Assembly: GCA_019637435.1 (NCBI GenBank)
Contig: JAHBVO010000001.1
Location: 1,488,001 to 1,552,000, forward strand
DNA from: Candidatus Obscuribacterales bacterium
GTDB taxonomy: Bacteria; Cyanobacteriota; Vampirovibrionia; Obscuribacterales; Obscuribacteraceae
Direction: 5' to 3'
Length of the DNA stretch: 64,000 bases
This document shows, piece after piece, positions 38,165 to 46,527 of this stretch. The number at the start of each line of letters is the position of its first letter. Within the stretch, counting starts at the first letter, position 1. A program made the position numbers and the translations under genes. Under the pieces are notes generated by a model. It was given only the letters and a program-made list of their open reading frames with translations. It was not told where the DNA came from and did not search any database.

Positions 38165-38545
38165 GTGAAAGAATCCCTGAGTGCTACCTATTAATAAGCC
38201 TAACAGAGGTCCCTATTCCTGTTTACCCGGTCGATCACAACTCAATCACAAACTGTGGGCGACGTCGAGCGGAAAAGTTCGCGAAATACTTCTCGGCGAC
38301 TTCGATTCGACAATTTTAAAGGACGAAAAAATTTTTTCGAGAGGATTGTCGGAGGCTGGCTGGTAGTACGTAATGCCAAGAGGGCTGGGCTGGTGACCAT
38401 CCCTTCGGCTGGAACGGGAACTTGATACCGCCAGTGGTGCAGACATTAAGCTTTCCTGATCCATCAATTGAGGTAAAGCACCGCCAGTGCTACCATCTAG
38501 CCGCCTCAGAACAGTTGTTATCCGGTTACCGCGTAAGGGTACTCC
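38165..38545. other. 380-bp gap without a recognised gene
   Basis: Between the regulator start and the end of the next Usp gene I see no convincing coding frame or RNA gene. It should hold the promoter of the leftward two-component operon. Short frames in it (for example minus strand 38246-38467) have unlikely composition. Confidence 0.4.
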
Positions 38546-39028
38546 CTACTGTGATAGCCCTGCTCCACCGCCTCTTGTAATTTCATCTTTCTCTTTAACA
38601 ACTTCAACCGAGCAGGGTGAGCTTTTGAGAACTTCTTCAGCGACGCTCCCCAGCAGAAAATGTGACAGACCCTTGCGTCCGTGCGATCCTAATACTATAA
38701 GATCTGCGTTCCAGCTAGCGGCCGAGTCGCAGATCGTCTCCGCTACGATGCCGGACGCCACTCTAACCTCCACCAGGTTTGTTGGATGTGCTTGCTGAAT
38801 TTTAGCTCCGCCGATGCCGCTTATCTCTGCGCTCTCCGCGTACAGCCTATCTTCGATAGATCCGGGCATTGTGGGCGGCGGGACAATTCCTACGCCCAGG
38901 TCCGCTGGCAGCGGTTCAACTACATTGAGGACCATGAACTGGTCGTCGTCATTCCAGTCTCTGGATGCGACGTACTCAAGGGCTCTCATTGAACATTCCG
39001 AGCCGTCGATTGCGACTAATGTTTTCAT
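38546..39028 (-). CDS. universal stress protein (ATP-binding type)
   Basis: 160 residues. MKTLVAIDGSECSMRALEYV opens the fold, and the nucleotide loop GSHGRKGLSHFLLGSVAEE matches G-x2-G-x9-G-S, so ATP binding is expected. GAGGG precedes the ATG. A short Gly-rich tail (RGGGAGLSQ) follows the domain. It lies upstream of the two-component operon on the same strand, separated by a 380-bp gap. Confidence 0.92.
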   Translation of the reverse strand: MKTLVAIDGSECSMRALEYVASRDWNDDDQFMVLNVVEPLPADLGVGIVPPPTMPGSIEDRLYAESAEISGIGGAKIQQAHPTNLVEVRVASGIVAETICDSAASWNADLIVLGSHGRKGLSHFLLGSVAEEVLKSSPCSVEVVKEKDEITRGGGAGLSQ

Positions 39029-39164
39029 AACTCTTCCCTCGGAAATTCGTCTGGTGGGTGGCGAACAATCGATTTAAAACTGTTGGTGGTTTAAATAGCA
39101 TAGTCGCGAGTCGTTTGTTGCCGCAAATCCGTTTCTCCGGAAGAGTAGAAACGTTTGTTCAACA

Positions 39165-39190
39165 CGAAAAGCCGAGAGTTTTCTCTCAGC
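39165..39190 (-). terminator. intrinsic terminator of the zinc-ribbon gene
   Basis: Read leftward, an 8-bp stem (39183-39190 with 39171-39178, one G-U pair) closes a 4-nt loop and is followed by TTTT. It lies 27 bp beyond the zinc-ribbon stop and before the start of the next leftward gene. Confidence 0.65.
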
Positions 39191-39216
39191 ACTCAGCGTC
39201 ATGAAAGTCGTTGCGA

Positions 39217-39426
39217 CTAGTCGCCGGCTCGCAAATCCGCTTGCGTTAGCATTTCATAATAGGTCGGATCATCATCTTGGTAGATGCATACCATCTGTCC
39301 CAGGTCGCTCGAATCACAGTTCGGACAATTGATTCGGGAGCTAATCAGACAAAAATTGGTGAAACATTCCTGGCATTGGTACTCGATCTTTCGCTCGGTA
39401 GCTTGTGCGGGTTTCGTTACGAACAT
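39217..39426 (-). CDS. small zinc-ribbon protein
   Basis: 69 residues. GAGGTGA precedes the ATG. Two Cys pairs (C-x2-C at CQECF and C-x2-C at CPNCD) are set as in a zinc ribbon, with a short acidic C-terminal helix (YEMLTQADLR). Such proteins act in nucleic-acid or protein contacts; this one cannot be assigned. It ends in a good terminator hairpin, and may belong to the stress island. Confidence 0.75.
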   Translation of the reverse strand: MFVTKPAQATERKIEYQCQECFTNFCLISSRINCPNCDSSDLGQMVCIYQDDDPTYYEMLTQADLRAGD

Positions 39427-39802
39427 AGTTTGTCACCTCGTCCACAGCTGTTTGAATTTTCCAGTTTCCTTACTTTAGTTATGCCTCAATTTTCTGAAGT
39501 GGTATCGCATTTGGAACCAGTAACGTTCACAAATGCACACGTTCGCATCTATCTTGAGCTCAGAAGCTTAGCTGGTTTCATCAGCCTTGCGTTTCTCCGC
39601 TGAGTGTATGTCACAGGTTTCACTCTGGGACTTTATGAGCTTAAAAACTTGAGTCGTGTCGGAGCTGCTTCAGTGGTCGGTGAAACCGTGATTGGTCGCC
39701 AAAACGGTCGCTTCATAAAACGTACTCTTATCAAGGAATAAGTGGACAAGGAAGGAGGTCCAATCGTATCCTCTAAAGGACTTGCTTTATGGGTGGTAAG
39801 CA
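39427..39802. other. 375-bp divergent gap, leader of the subtilisin gene
   Basis: No coding frame is convincing. It contains a strong AAGGAGG sequence near 39748 that is not followed by an obvious start, and a five-codon ATG frame (MGGKH) from about 39788 whose TGA overlaps the TTG start of the protease. These could be parts of a leader, but this is weak. Confidence 0.35.
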
Positions 39803-41233
39803 TTGAAGCGTCGGTGTGTCGCACTTGCATTCATACTCTGTCTTGGTCTGCTGTACGAGGCGGTTCTGGCCACTTGTGCAAGCGCGAAATGTCGGCCTGA
39901 ACTGCAGCTTCCGGGTGTCGAACGACTGCAGCGCCAGTCGCGCAGAGTTTCGTCACCGCGCGTATGCCGCAACACGCTTTTGGTGATGCCGTCGCTCGAC
40001 GATGAGATCACAGATGCTGAAGAGGACAGAGGTATCACCGCGAAGGACAAGCGGAACGTGAGCTCTTCTTCTTCAGCTCGTGAAAAAACAGATGTCGACG
40101 AACGCTCGGCCGCAGCCGGTTCCTCCAGGTCAGATGATAGTCCTGCGGAGGCGGAGGAAGAGCTATCCACTACCATACGCTCGATGGGCGGCAGTGTGGT
40201 GGACACGATTGGCACAGGACGCATGACCACATGGGTCGTACGGTTTCCGTCGACGGAACGCTTTCTTCAAGCTGAGCGCAAGCTGGTAAATGACTCTCGC
40301 GTGAAATCGCTGCAGCGCGATTATTTGTACAGAAACAATCTGGCAGGGTCCAGTCCGGTGAATGATCCTTACTTCGCCTCCGAGTGGTATATGGATGCGC
40401 TGAATGTTTTGCCTGCCTGGGATATCAGCAAGGGTGGTACCAATCTTATCGGGATAGTTGATTCCGGAACGGACATCAGCATCAGTGACCTGGCAGGAAA
40501 GAGCTACGCCGGTTTTGACGCCGTCGATAACAAGCAGACCCAAACTGACGTCGAAGGTCATGGCACCATGGTCGCGACGACGGCGGCTGCCACCGCTGAT
40601 AATGGCGTCGGTACCGCCGGTCCCGCCACGCTGGCGCAAATTTATCCCGTGCGTGTCGGATTTGCTAATGGAGATGTGTCCGTTTCGGCAATTTTGAAGG
40701 CCATTCAGCAGTGCGGGGACACCAGTGTAAAAATTATCAATCTCAGCTCGAACGGAGATCCGCCCTTTTCATTCGCTCACAAAAAGTTCAACCGCGTTTT
40801 CCACCGGTACTGCCAGTGGTATCACGATGAGAAAGGCGGTCTGATTTTCAACTCCGCCGGTAACTCGGGAACGCAGGACAGCAGTCGATTGCAACCATAC
40901 TTGATCGTCGTCTCCGCTATTGATGAGTCGTACAATCTAGCCTATTTCTCAACCTGGGGAAGATGCGTATGGTTCACTGCACCGGGTACCAATATATATT
41001 GTACTGAAAAGGGTGGTAAGGTCGTCTCCGTCTCGGGCACCTCGTTCAGCTCACCCCTCTGCGCTTCTATCGCCGCGCTCATTTGGGGGGCGAAGCCGTC
41101 ACTGACAAATCTGGAAGTTGAGAGCATTCTGAAAGCCTCATGCCAGAAGCCTAAAAACCGCGAATGGACTCGTTATTTTGGATGGGGAATGCCTGATGCG
41201 GAAAAGGCGATGAAACTCACTCTGGGCAAATGA
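39803..41233 (+). CDS. exported subtilisin-like serine protease (S8)
   Basis: 476 residues from a TTG at 39803 (the previous in-frame codon is a stop), followed by a signal peptide (CVALAFILCLGLLYEAVLA). An acidic Ser-rich linker (65-120) precedes an inhibitor-like propeptide (about 120-180, STTIRSMGGSVVDTIGTGRM). The catalytic domain has Asp220 in GIVDSGTD, His253 in EGHGTMVA, oxyanion Asn354 in NSAGNSG and Ser414 in GTSFSSP. All four are intact, so the enzyme should mature by prodomain removal and act outside the cytoplasm. It is flanked on the right by a small membrane-protein frame on the other strand and an ATP/ADP-carrier-like gene. Confidence 0.9.
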   Translation: MKRRCVALAFILCLGLLYEAVLATCASAKCRPELQLPGVERLQRQSRRVSSPRVCRNTLLVMPSLDDEITDAEEDRGITAKDKRNVSSSSSAREKTDVDERSAAAGSSRSDDSPAEAEEELSTTIRSMGGSVVDTIGTGRMTTWVVRFPSTERFLQAERKLVNDSRVKSLQRDYLYRNNLAGSSPVNDPYFASEWYMDALNVLPAWDISKGGTNLIGIVDSGTDISISDLAGKSYAGFDAVDNKQTQTDVEGHGTMVATTAAATADNGVGTAGPATLAQIYPVRVGFANGDVSVSAILKAIQQCGDTSVKIINLSSNGDPPFSFAHKKFNRVFHRYCQWYHDEKGGLIFNSAGNSGTQDSSRLQPYLIVVSAIDESYNLAYFSTWGRCVWFTAPGTNIYCTEKGGKVVSVSGTSFSSPLCASIAALIWGAKPSLTNLEVESILKASCQKPKNREWTRYFGWGMPDAEKAMKLTLGK

Positions 41234-41253
41234 TAGAACTAGTTAAACGCTTG

Positions 41254-41397
41254 TTAATCCGTTTTCTCGAATGGCTTGTATCGACTCGCCCGACGCCGCG
41301 CGGCTCTTCCTATGATTTGAATGATCTTGCGGGCTCTGGCGAAAACGAGATAAATGAGAATAATGATCGGCAGTTTCACGATAATAGCCCACAGCAT
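41254..41397 (-). CDS. possible 47-residue single-pass membrane protein
   Basis: This frame is shorter than most gene callers accept. It encodes a hydrophobic helix (residues 2-20, LWAIIVKLPIIILIYLVFA) followed by a highly basic tail (RARKIIQIIGRAARRRASRYK), a classic inside-positive topology. The open frame extends upstream (SELAEDFHREAQNYSVF, helical and protein-like) with only a CTG as possible start, so the true protein could be 60 or more residues. No good ribosome site is seen before the ATG at 41397. It converges on the protease gene. Confidence 0.4.
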   Translation of the reverse strand: MLWAIIVKLPIIILIYLVFARARKIIQIIGRAARRRASRYKPFEKTD

Positions 41398-41606
41398 GAA
41401 GACTGAGTAGTTCTGCGCTTCTCGATGGAAATCTTCTGCGAGTTCAGACAGAACTAATGAATATGTGAACCAATGTTTACTCCCGAAAGCCAGGCAGTGT
41501 GGCGGTTTCGGGAATTATAAACGGATATGATGCACTCTTGACGTCCAGGTCAATATCAACGCTAAACTATTGCGTTGGCCTTAATTAGTGCTGGTTTGAG
41601 TGAGTT

Positions 41607-42950
41607 ATGTCTAAGTCACACGCATCTCTCAAAGATTTTTTCAACGTAGAAAAGGGCGAACGCCTGAAAACGTTCGGGCTGTTCAGCTGGCTCTTTCTGT
41701 TCATCTGCGTTTATTACGTGCTTCGTCCCATTCGGCGCGGTATGGTGCTCGACGGTCTCGGAAACGAGTATATGCCGTTCGTTTACATGGGCACCGCGCT
41801 CGTCACCGGCATTGTCGTTTGGATATATTCCAAGTTTGCTTATCTGCCTCGTAAGAAGCTTATCGGTTCCATCTATGGGATCTTCTTTGCCAACCTGTTG
41901 ATGTGGTGGCAGGCGTTCCAGTTCGAGTCAAAGCTGACATCCGGACTTTTCTGGATCTGGCTCGACGTCTTTTCGATTATGGGCGTAACCCTGTTCTGGA
42001 TGTACGCCAACGACTTGTTCAATAGCTCGAGCGCAAAGCGCTTATTCGGAATCATTGCTGCTGGCGGTGGTCTTGGAGCGGTTCTTGGTAGTACTTTAAC
42101 GGCCACGCTCGTTAATTCTCTTGGTGCCACCAACATGCTTCTCGTGGCTGCCGGTCTAGTAGCCGCGACGCTAGGAATATTTCTATTCATCGAGAAAAAC
42201 AACGATCAGGCAGAGCCTGTGAGGCGCGTTCCGTCTCGCGAATTCGAAAAGGAAAAAGTTTCCGGTCTGGGCAAAGCGTTCCAGGTTCTCTTCAGTAGCC
42301 GGTTGCTGGTTCTCCTCACTCTTGTTGTCTGCTTCGAGCGGATCACTCCCGACTTGATTCAATTCATCTATCATGAAGTCCTTCACAACATGGCAAGCGG
42401 AGCAAACGCTATCGCGGCTCTGGATGCCAATCTCGAAAGATGGCGCGCAATCTGCGAGTTTGTAATCGAGCTGTTTTGTGTCGGAATTGTTCTAAAACGG
42501 GTTGGCTCCGCACCATGCCTCGCCTCATCAGGAGTGGCTATTGCCGGAAGCTTGTTGACCTTTGCCGTCTTCGCCAATCCGATGATCATTATCGCGATTT
42601 TCCATGTTGATGAAGCCTTGAGGCACTCATGGTTCAAAGCGGCAAAAGAGCTTACCTACACTGTCACCAGCCGTGATGTGCTCTACTCGATTAAACCGAT
42701 TATCGAGATGTTCTGCTATCGATTCTCTCGCGGTTTTGCCGGAGTCCTCATTCTTCTGGTCAACTCGGTCTTTGGACTCGGAACTCCCGGCATAGTTGGA
42801 ATGGGCATCATCAGCGCATCTATATGGGTTGTGGTCGCTCTCAAATTAAACTCTGAGTTTAAGCGCCTGGAGTTGGAAGCGCTCTTCAAGAAAGATGCAG
42901 AGGGTGGAGACGCCGTTGAGAAAAGCGAGAAGGAACTCGTTCCCGCTTAA
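41607..42950 (+). CDS. ATP/ADP-translocase-like (NTT/Tlc family) membrane carrier
   Basis: 447 residues with about 11-12 predicted membrane helices. The start matches the family: NVEKGERLKTFGLFSWLFLFIC, then YYVLRPIRRGMVLDGLG, the hallmark of NTP/NDP exchangers and their bacterial relatives. Loops hold LFNSSSAKRLFGIIAAGGGLGAVLG. The length is shorter than the 500-residue energy parasites' carriers, so the substrate may not be ATP. Free-living bacteria carry such homologues with unknown substrates. The last 25 residues are charged. It is followed by a convergent MscS channel gene. Confidence 0.75.
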   Translation: MSKSHASLKDFFNVEKGERLKTFGLFSWLFLFICVYYVLRPIRRGMVLDGLGNEYMPFVYMGTALVTGIVVWIYSKFAYLPRKKLIGSIYGIFFANLLMWWQAFQFESKLTSGLFWIWLDVFSIMGVTLFWMYANDLFNSSSAKRLFGIIAAGGGLGAVLGSTLTATLVNSLGATNMLLVAAGLVAATLGIFLFIEKNNDQAEPVRRVPSREFEKEKVSGLGKAFQVLFSSRLLVLLTLVVCFERITPDLIQFIYHEVLHNMASGANAIAALDANLERWRAICEFVIELFCVGIVLKRVGSAPCLASSGVAIAGSLLTFAVFANPMIIIAIFHVDEALRHSWFKAAKELTYTVTSRDVLYSIKPIIEMFCYRFSRGFAGVLILLVNSVFGLGTPGIVGMGIISASIWVVVALKLNSEFKRLELEALFKKDAEGGDAVEKSEKELVPA

Positions 42951-42955
42951 GTTCC

Positions 42956-44668
42956 TCAGCTAGCTTTGCCCGCTTTCGTCGTCACTTGAAACGTCGGACG
43001 TTGGTAGCTCTCGCCTCGATAAGATTCCGGAATCGAGCTGTCGTTGCCGTCGCGCAGGCTCATAAACTGAGGTGACATGATCTCAACCATCGCCTCATTG
43101 AATTTGTCCTGAATTTTGGCGTGAAGGTGCGAGTATATCTGCTGCATCTCATTTGCCCGATCCGTGTATGCATTCACTTGATAGCTCACATAATAATCGT
43201 CGAGAGAGGTTTGCAACATGAAAGGCGCTGGTGTGTGCAGAATACCGGGCGTCTCCAGTGCTGCCGACACCAGCAGTTTCTCGATTTTTTCATACGGCTC
43301 CTCGTATCCGATGGTCACTGTGGTGTGGAGAATGAGTTGCCCGAGCACGCCCATTGTCGAGTAATTGATGACATTACTGTTCAAAATCTGTCCATTGGGA
43401 ACGGAGACAACTTCATTTTTTACTGAGCGAATCTTAGTCACAAACAGATTTTTCTGCACAACATCGCCCGTGCATTCACCAATCATTATTCGATCGCCGA
43501 TTTTGAAAGCGTTTGTGTAGGTGAGCACCGCTCCCGCCATCACGTTACTCACCACACCGCTGGAGCCCAAACTGACAAGAACGCCGAGCACCAGACCTAC
43601 TTGTTTAAAGGCCGGTGATTCCCATCCTGGTAGATACGGAAGTGCCACCATCAGGGCGAATGCAATAATGACGAAGCGCGCTAATTTATAACTCGGCTCA
43701 GCCCAGTCGGGGTCAAAATCTGCGAAATGAATCGTGCGATCTCTTATCGCATCGAAGAAGAATCGCGCAAACGAAATGACCGCGTATGTGGTCAGGCAGA
43801 TCATCACTAGAGTGAACATCGATGGCAGATACTCCAACGTCGCATCTATAGCGACGACAATGGGAGCCATCGCATTCGCCGCCAGCGCTGTTGATAGGCT
43901 TCGGGTACGGGGGAAAAAGTTCAATACCTGGAGGACGTAAACTGCCGTGATCAGCAAGAGCAAAGCGATCTGGGAAAACTTAACTGAGGTCAAAAGAATG
44001 TCGACTAAAACATTCGCGCCGATCAGTTCGGCTTGCTGAATTTTGATCGCTTTGATCTTGGTGCCGCGCCAACTCTCTAGCTTTCCGCATGCGCCAATAG
44101 CAATTTTACTGATCAAAGCTATCGTTAACAGAAGTATGACTGTCGCTAAGACCGATAGCCCGATTCCAGCCGCAAGATCACTTGCGGTTGTTTCTTCTAT
44201 TCTCTGAGCCAGAGCTACTCGAATTTTTGAAGCAAAATCATGTGCCAGTTTATAAGTCGAGGACTGTGCAATACGTGCGTCTTCAGTGGTGACGGTCGCG
44301 ATTCGAATGCCACCATATAAGAGGTCAGTTCCAGCCGGCGTTTCTGCCGTGACCACTTTGTTTGGATTGAAATCCAAACCCTCTGCTATTTGGCGAAGCA
44401 CTTGCCCGGTTCGTTCCGCGCGTTCCGTCGGTGTTAAACCATCAACGACAGCGTAAAAAACAAACAATCGTTTGCCCTTGATCACGACCGCTGCGCTTGG
44501 TGCGCTTTGTCGCGGAATCGGTTCAGTTTCTCCCACCTGCTGCTCGATAGTCTCGGCTTCGATTTTCTGCGGGGAGGTGTCTTGCTTGACCTGCGCGCTA
44601 GCTTCAGAAAAAATCAGCGAGCAAAATGTCGCTGCAACTGACAGCATCAAAATTGCGAAACGTCTCAT
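42956..44668 (-). CDS. MscS-family mechanosensitive channel with exported N-terminal domain
   Basis: 570 residues from the ATG at 44668, which has GGGAG upstream and begins a signal peptide (RRFAILMLSVAATFCSLIFSEASAQ). An extracytoplasmic N-terminal domain (about 30-165) leads to about five membrane helices, the pore-lining one being LGSSGVVSNVMAGAVL. The MscS beta domain follows (KIGDRIMIGECTGDVV, NGQILNSNVINYS) and a cytosolic vestibule domain to the end. It would release solutes upon hypo-osmotic shock. The extra exported domain marks it as one of the larger MscS relatives. It overlaps no neighbour and converges with the carrier gene. Confidence 0.9.
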   Translation of the reverse strand: MRRFAILMLSVAATFCSLIFSEASAQVKQDTSPQKIEAETIEQQVGETEPIPRQSAPSAAVVIKGKRLFVFYAVVDGLTPTERAERTGQVLRQIAEGLDFNPNKVVTAETPAGTDLLYGGIRIATVTTEDARIAQSSTYKLAHDFASKIRVALAQRIEETTASDLAAGIGLSVLATVILLLTIALISKIAIGACGKLESWRGTKIKAIKIQQAELIGANVLVDILLTSVKFSQIALLLLITAVYVLQVLNFFPRTRSLSTALAANAMAPIVVAIDATLEYLPSMFTLVMICLTTYAVISFARFFFDAIRDRTIHFADFDPDWAEPSYKLARFVIIAFALMVALPYLPGWESPAFKQVGLVLGVLVSLGSSGVVSNVMAGAVLTYTNAFKIGDRIMIGECTGDVVQKNLFVTKIRSVKNEVVSVPNGQILNSNVINYSTMGVLGQLILHTTVTIGYEEPYEKIEKLLVSAALETPGILHTPAPFMLQTSLDDYYVSYQVNAYTDRANEMQQIYSHLHAKIQDKFNEAMVEIMSPQFMSLRDGNDSSIPESYRGESYQRPTFQVTTKAGKAS

Positions 44669-44774
44669 GGTTCTGTTCTCCCTGAAGCGCGCCGGTCTAA
44701 GGCGCAATCATCCACCGGCAATGCAATCATCAGATTGCCTGCAGTTGTTGAAAACGATAACATCTTGGAATCGT

Positions 44775-45320
44775 CTAATCGCGGGTTTCTTTGGCGGATT
44801 CGCTCGTCCCTGACCCGGTCGTTGGCTCCGACGATTTAGTGGTTTCTTCAGGCTCTGCGTTATCAGAGTCTTCGAACCAGAACCGATAGCGAGGAAAACC
44901 TTTGTCGTTTTCTCCTATGCGCTCGAGATAGCCTCGGGGACCATCTTCTCGGACGGAGTGGAAGCGAAATTTACCTTTGCCGATTGGCTCTACTGTCACG
45001 GCGCACTCGCCGTCCGGTTTCCAACCCTTCCAGTGTTGAACAATCGTCGGCGTCAATTTGAAGTTCGTATACCCTTTCTTTGGAATCTCCCAGCGCCATT
45101 TTTTCTTAAGCGGTGGAACTCGGTAATAGGAATACAGCACCATGTCGTCGTTGCTGAAAACATTCCCCTGAATCCAGGATGGTCTTACCGGGGCTTTATC
45201 TGCTTCATTGAATACATCAAGGCTGACTCCGCCCTCGATGGTTCTGGCTGAAGCTGAATGAGAGAAACAAACGGCGACCGCCAGCGACAAGACCAGGGCG
45301 ATTCGTTTCTGTGTTCTCAT
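44775..45320 (-). CDS. exported protein of unknown function
   Basis: 181 residues; CAGG and an ATG at 45320, followed by a signal peptide (RIALVLSLAVAVCFSHSASA). The mature part is aromatic- and Lys-rich (YRVPPLKKKWRWEIPKKGY, TIVQHWKGWKPDG), beta in character, with a disordered Glu/Thr/Ser tail (SSEPTTGSGTSES). No family is recognised. It lies between the MscS and carboxylate-amine ligase genes on the same strand and could be co-expressed with either. Confidence 0.65.
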   Translation of the reverse strand: MRTQKRIALVLSLAVAVCFSHSASARTIEGGVSLDVFNEADKAPVRPSWIQGNVFSNDDMVLYSYYRVPPLKKKWRWEIPKKGYTNFKLTPTIVQHWKGWKPDGECAVTVEPIGKGKFRFHSVREDGPRGYLERIGENDKGFPRYRFWFEDSDNAEPEETTKSSEPTTGSGTSESAKETRD

Positions 45321-45366
45321 AAACCTGATCCCGATGGAAATTGCGAATAGCTTATCCTAACAAGAT

Positions 45367-46506
45367 TTACTTGGCCGCGCCCGCTGCGACCGTTTTACTT
45401 GCTGGTCGGCAGTCGGCCATCGTTTCTTCAATCAAATGGTCGACGACCTTTTTGAAGTCTTTGGTTTCCTGATAGAGCTTGAGTTGGCGGTCGGCGCTTG
45501 TCCCTGTTTCCAAAATGGTGAACAGATGTTTGACCGTTTCACGGCTACCCAGATCATCGAGCACGTCGTCAACAAACTCGGCCAGCTCGGCAATGAGTTC
45601 CTTGACCGGGACTTCTTCTTGCTTTCCGAAATCGATCAGCTTACCGTCGATGCCGTAGCGAAGGGCGCGCCATTTGTTTTCCTGCAACAATGCTCGGCGA
45701 TAGAGGCGGAAACCGAGGTTTTGCTTGATGAGCTTGTATAGCTTCGCAACGATGGCTTGAATCAATGCCGCAATCGCAATCGAATCTTCTGCTCTGGTGG
45801 GAATATCGCAAATGCGAAATTCGAGAGTGGGGTAAACAGGATGGAGTCTGAGATCCCACCAGATTTTCTTGCCGTCGTCGATACAGTTCGTTTTAATCAG
45901 CAGCTTGAGAAAGTTGTCGTACTCGCTGTATGAGCTGAAATAATCAGGCAGTTCCGTGCGTGGATAGCGTTTGAAAATCTCACAGCGATAAGATTTTAAA
46001 CCGGTATCAATGCCGCGCCAGAATGGCGAACTTGTCGAGAGCGTGAGCAGGTGCGGCAAGAAGTAGCGAGCAGCGTTTGAAATGTGAATCGCCATTTCCT
46101 TATCTTCCATGGCGACGTGCACGTGCATGCCGAATATGAGCAGGCTGCGTGATAGAACTTGCATGTCTTCGACGAGCTTTACATAACGCTCGTGTTCCGA
46201 GATCTTCTGATCTGCCCAGTGACCGAATGGGTGTGTCGAGGCTGCCGCAATGCGCAGATCTTTCTCGCGCGCGACGCTGTCCATTACCGAGCGAAGATGA
46301 TAAAGGTCTTTCCGCGCTTCGTGCACGTCGGCGCAAATGTTAGTGCCGACTTCGATCATGCACTGGTGCATTTCCGCTTTGACTTGCTCGCCCAGCTCTT
46401 TTTTAGCCGGTTCGTAAATGTCTTCGGCACGCGAGACCAAGTCGCGGGTTTCCGGATCGATTATTTGATACTCTTCTTCGATTCCAATTGTGAATTTCTG
46501 GCTCAT
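45367..46506 (-). CDS. carboxylate-amine ligase (GCS2 / YbdK family)
   Basis: 379 residues from the ATG at 46506, with GGAGG upstream. N-terminal FTIGIEEEYQIID and a downstream HQCMIEVGTNIC are the standard YbdK/GCS2 signatures; Glu residues in EEEYQ bind metal-ATP. The family ligates the gamma-carboxylate of glutamate (or a similar acid) to an amine, as in weak glutamate-cysteine ligase activity. It starts 21 bp downstream of a permuted ATP-grasp gene, and two further genes, an ATP-grasp and an esterase, lie upstream on the same strand. The group looks biosynthetic; the real amine substrate is unknown. Confidence 0.9.
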   Translation of the reverse strand: MSQKFTIGIEEEYQIIDPETRDLVSRAEDIYEPAKKELGEQVKAEMHQCMIEVGTNICADVHEARKDLYHLRSVMDSVAREKDLRIAAASTHPFGHWADQKISEHERYVKLVEDMQVLSRSLLIFGMHVHVAMEDKEMAIHISNAARYFLPHLLTLSTSSPFWRGIDTGLKSYRCEIFKRYPRTELPDYFSSYSEYDNFLKLLIKTNCIDDGKKIWWDLRLHPVYPTLEFRICDIPTRAEDSIAIAALIQAIVAKLYKLIKQNLGFRLYRRALLQENKWRALRYGIDGKLIDFGKQEEVPVKELIAELAEFVDDVLDDLGSRETVKHLFTILETGTSADRQLKLYQETKDFKKVVDHLIEETMADCRPASKTVAAGAAK

Positions 46507-46527
46507 GGAATGCGACCTCCCCAAGGT

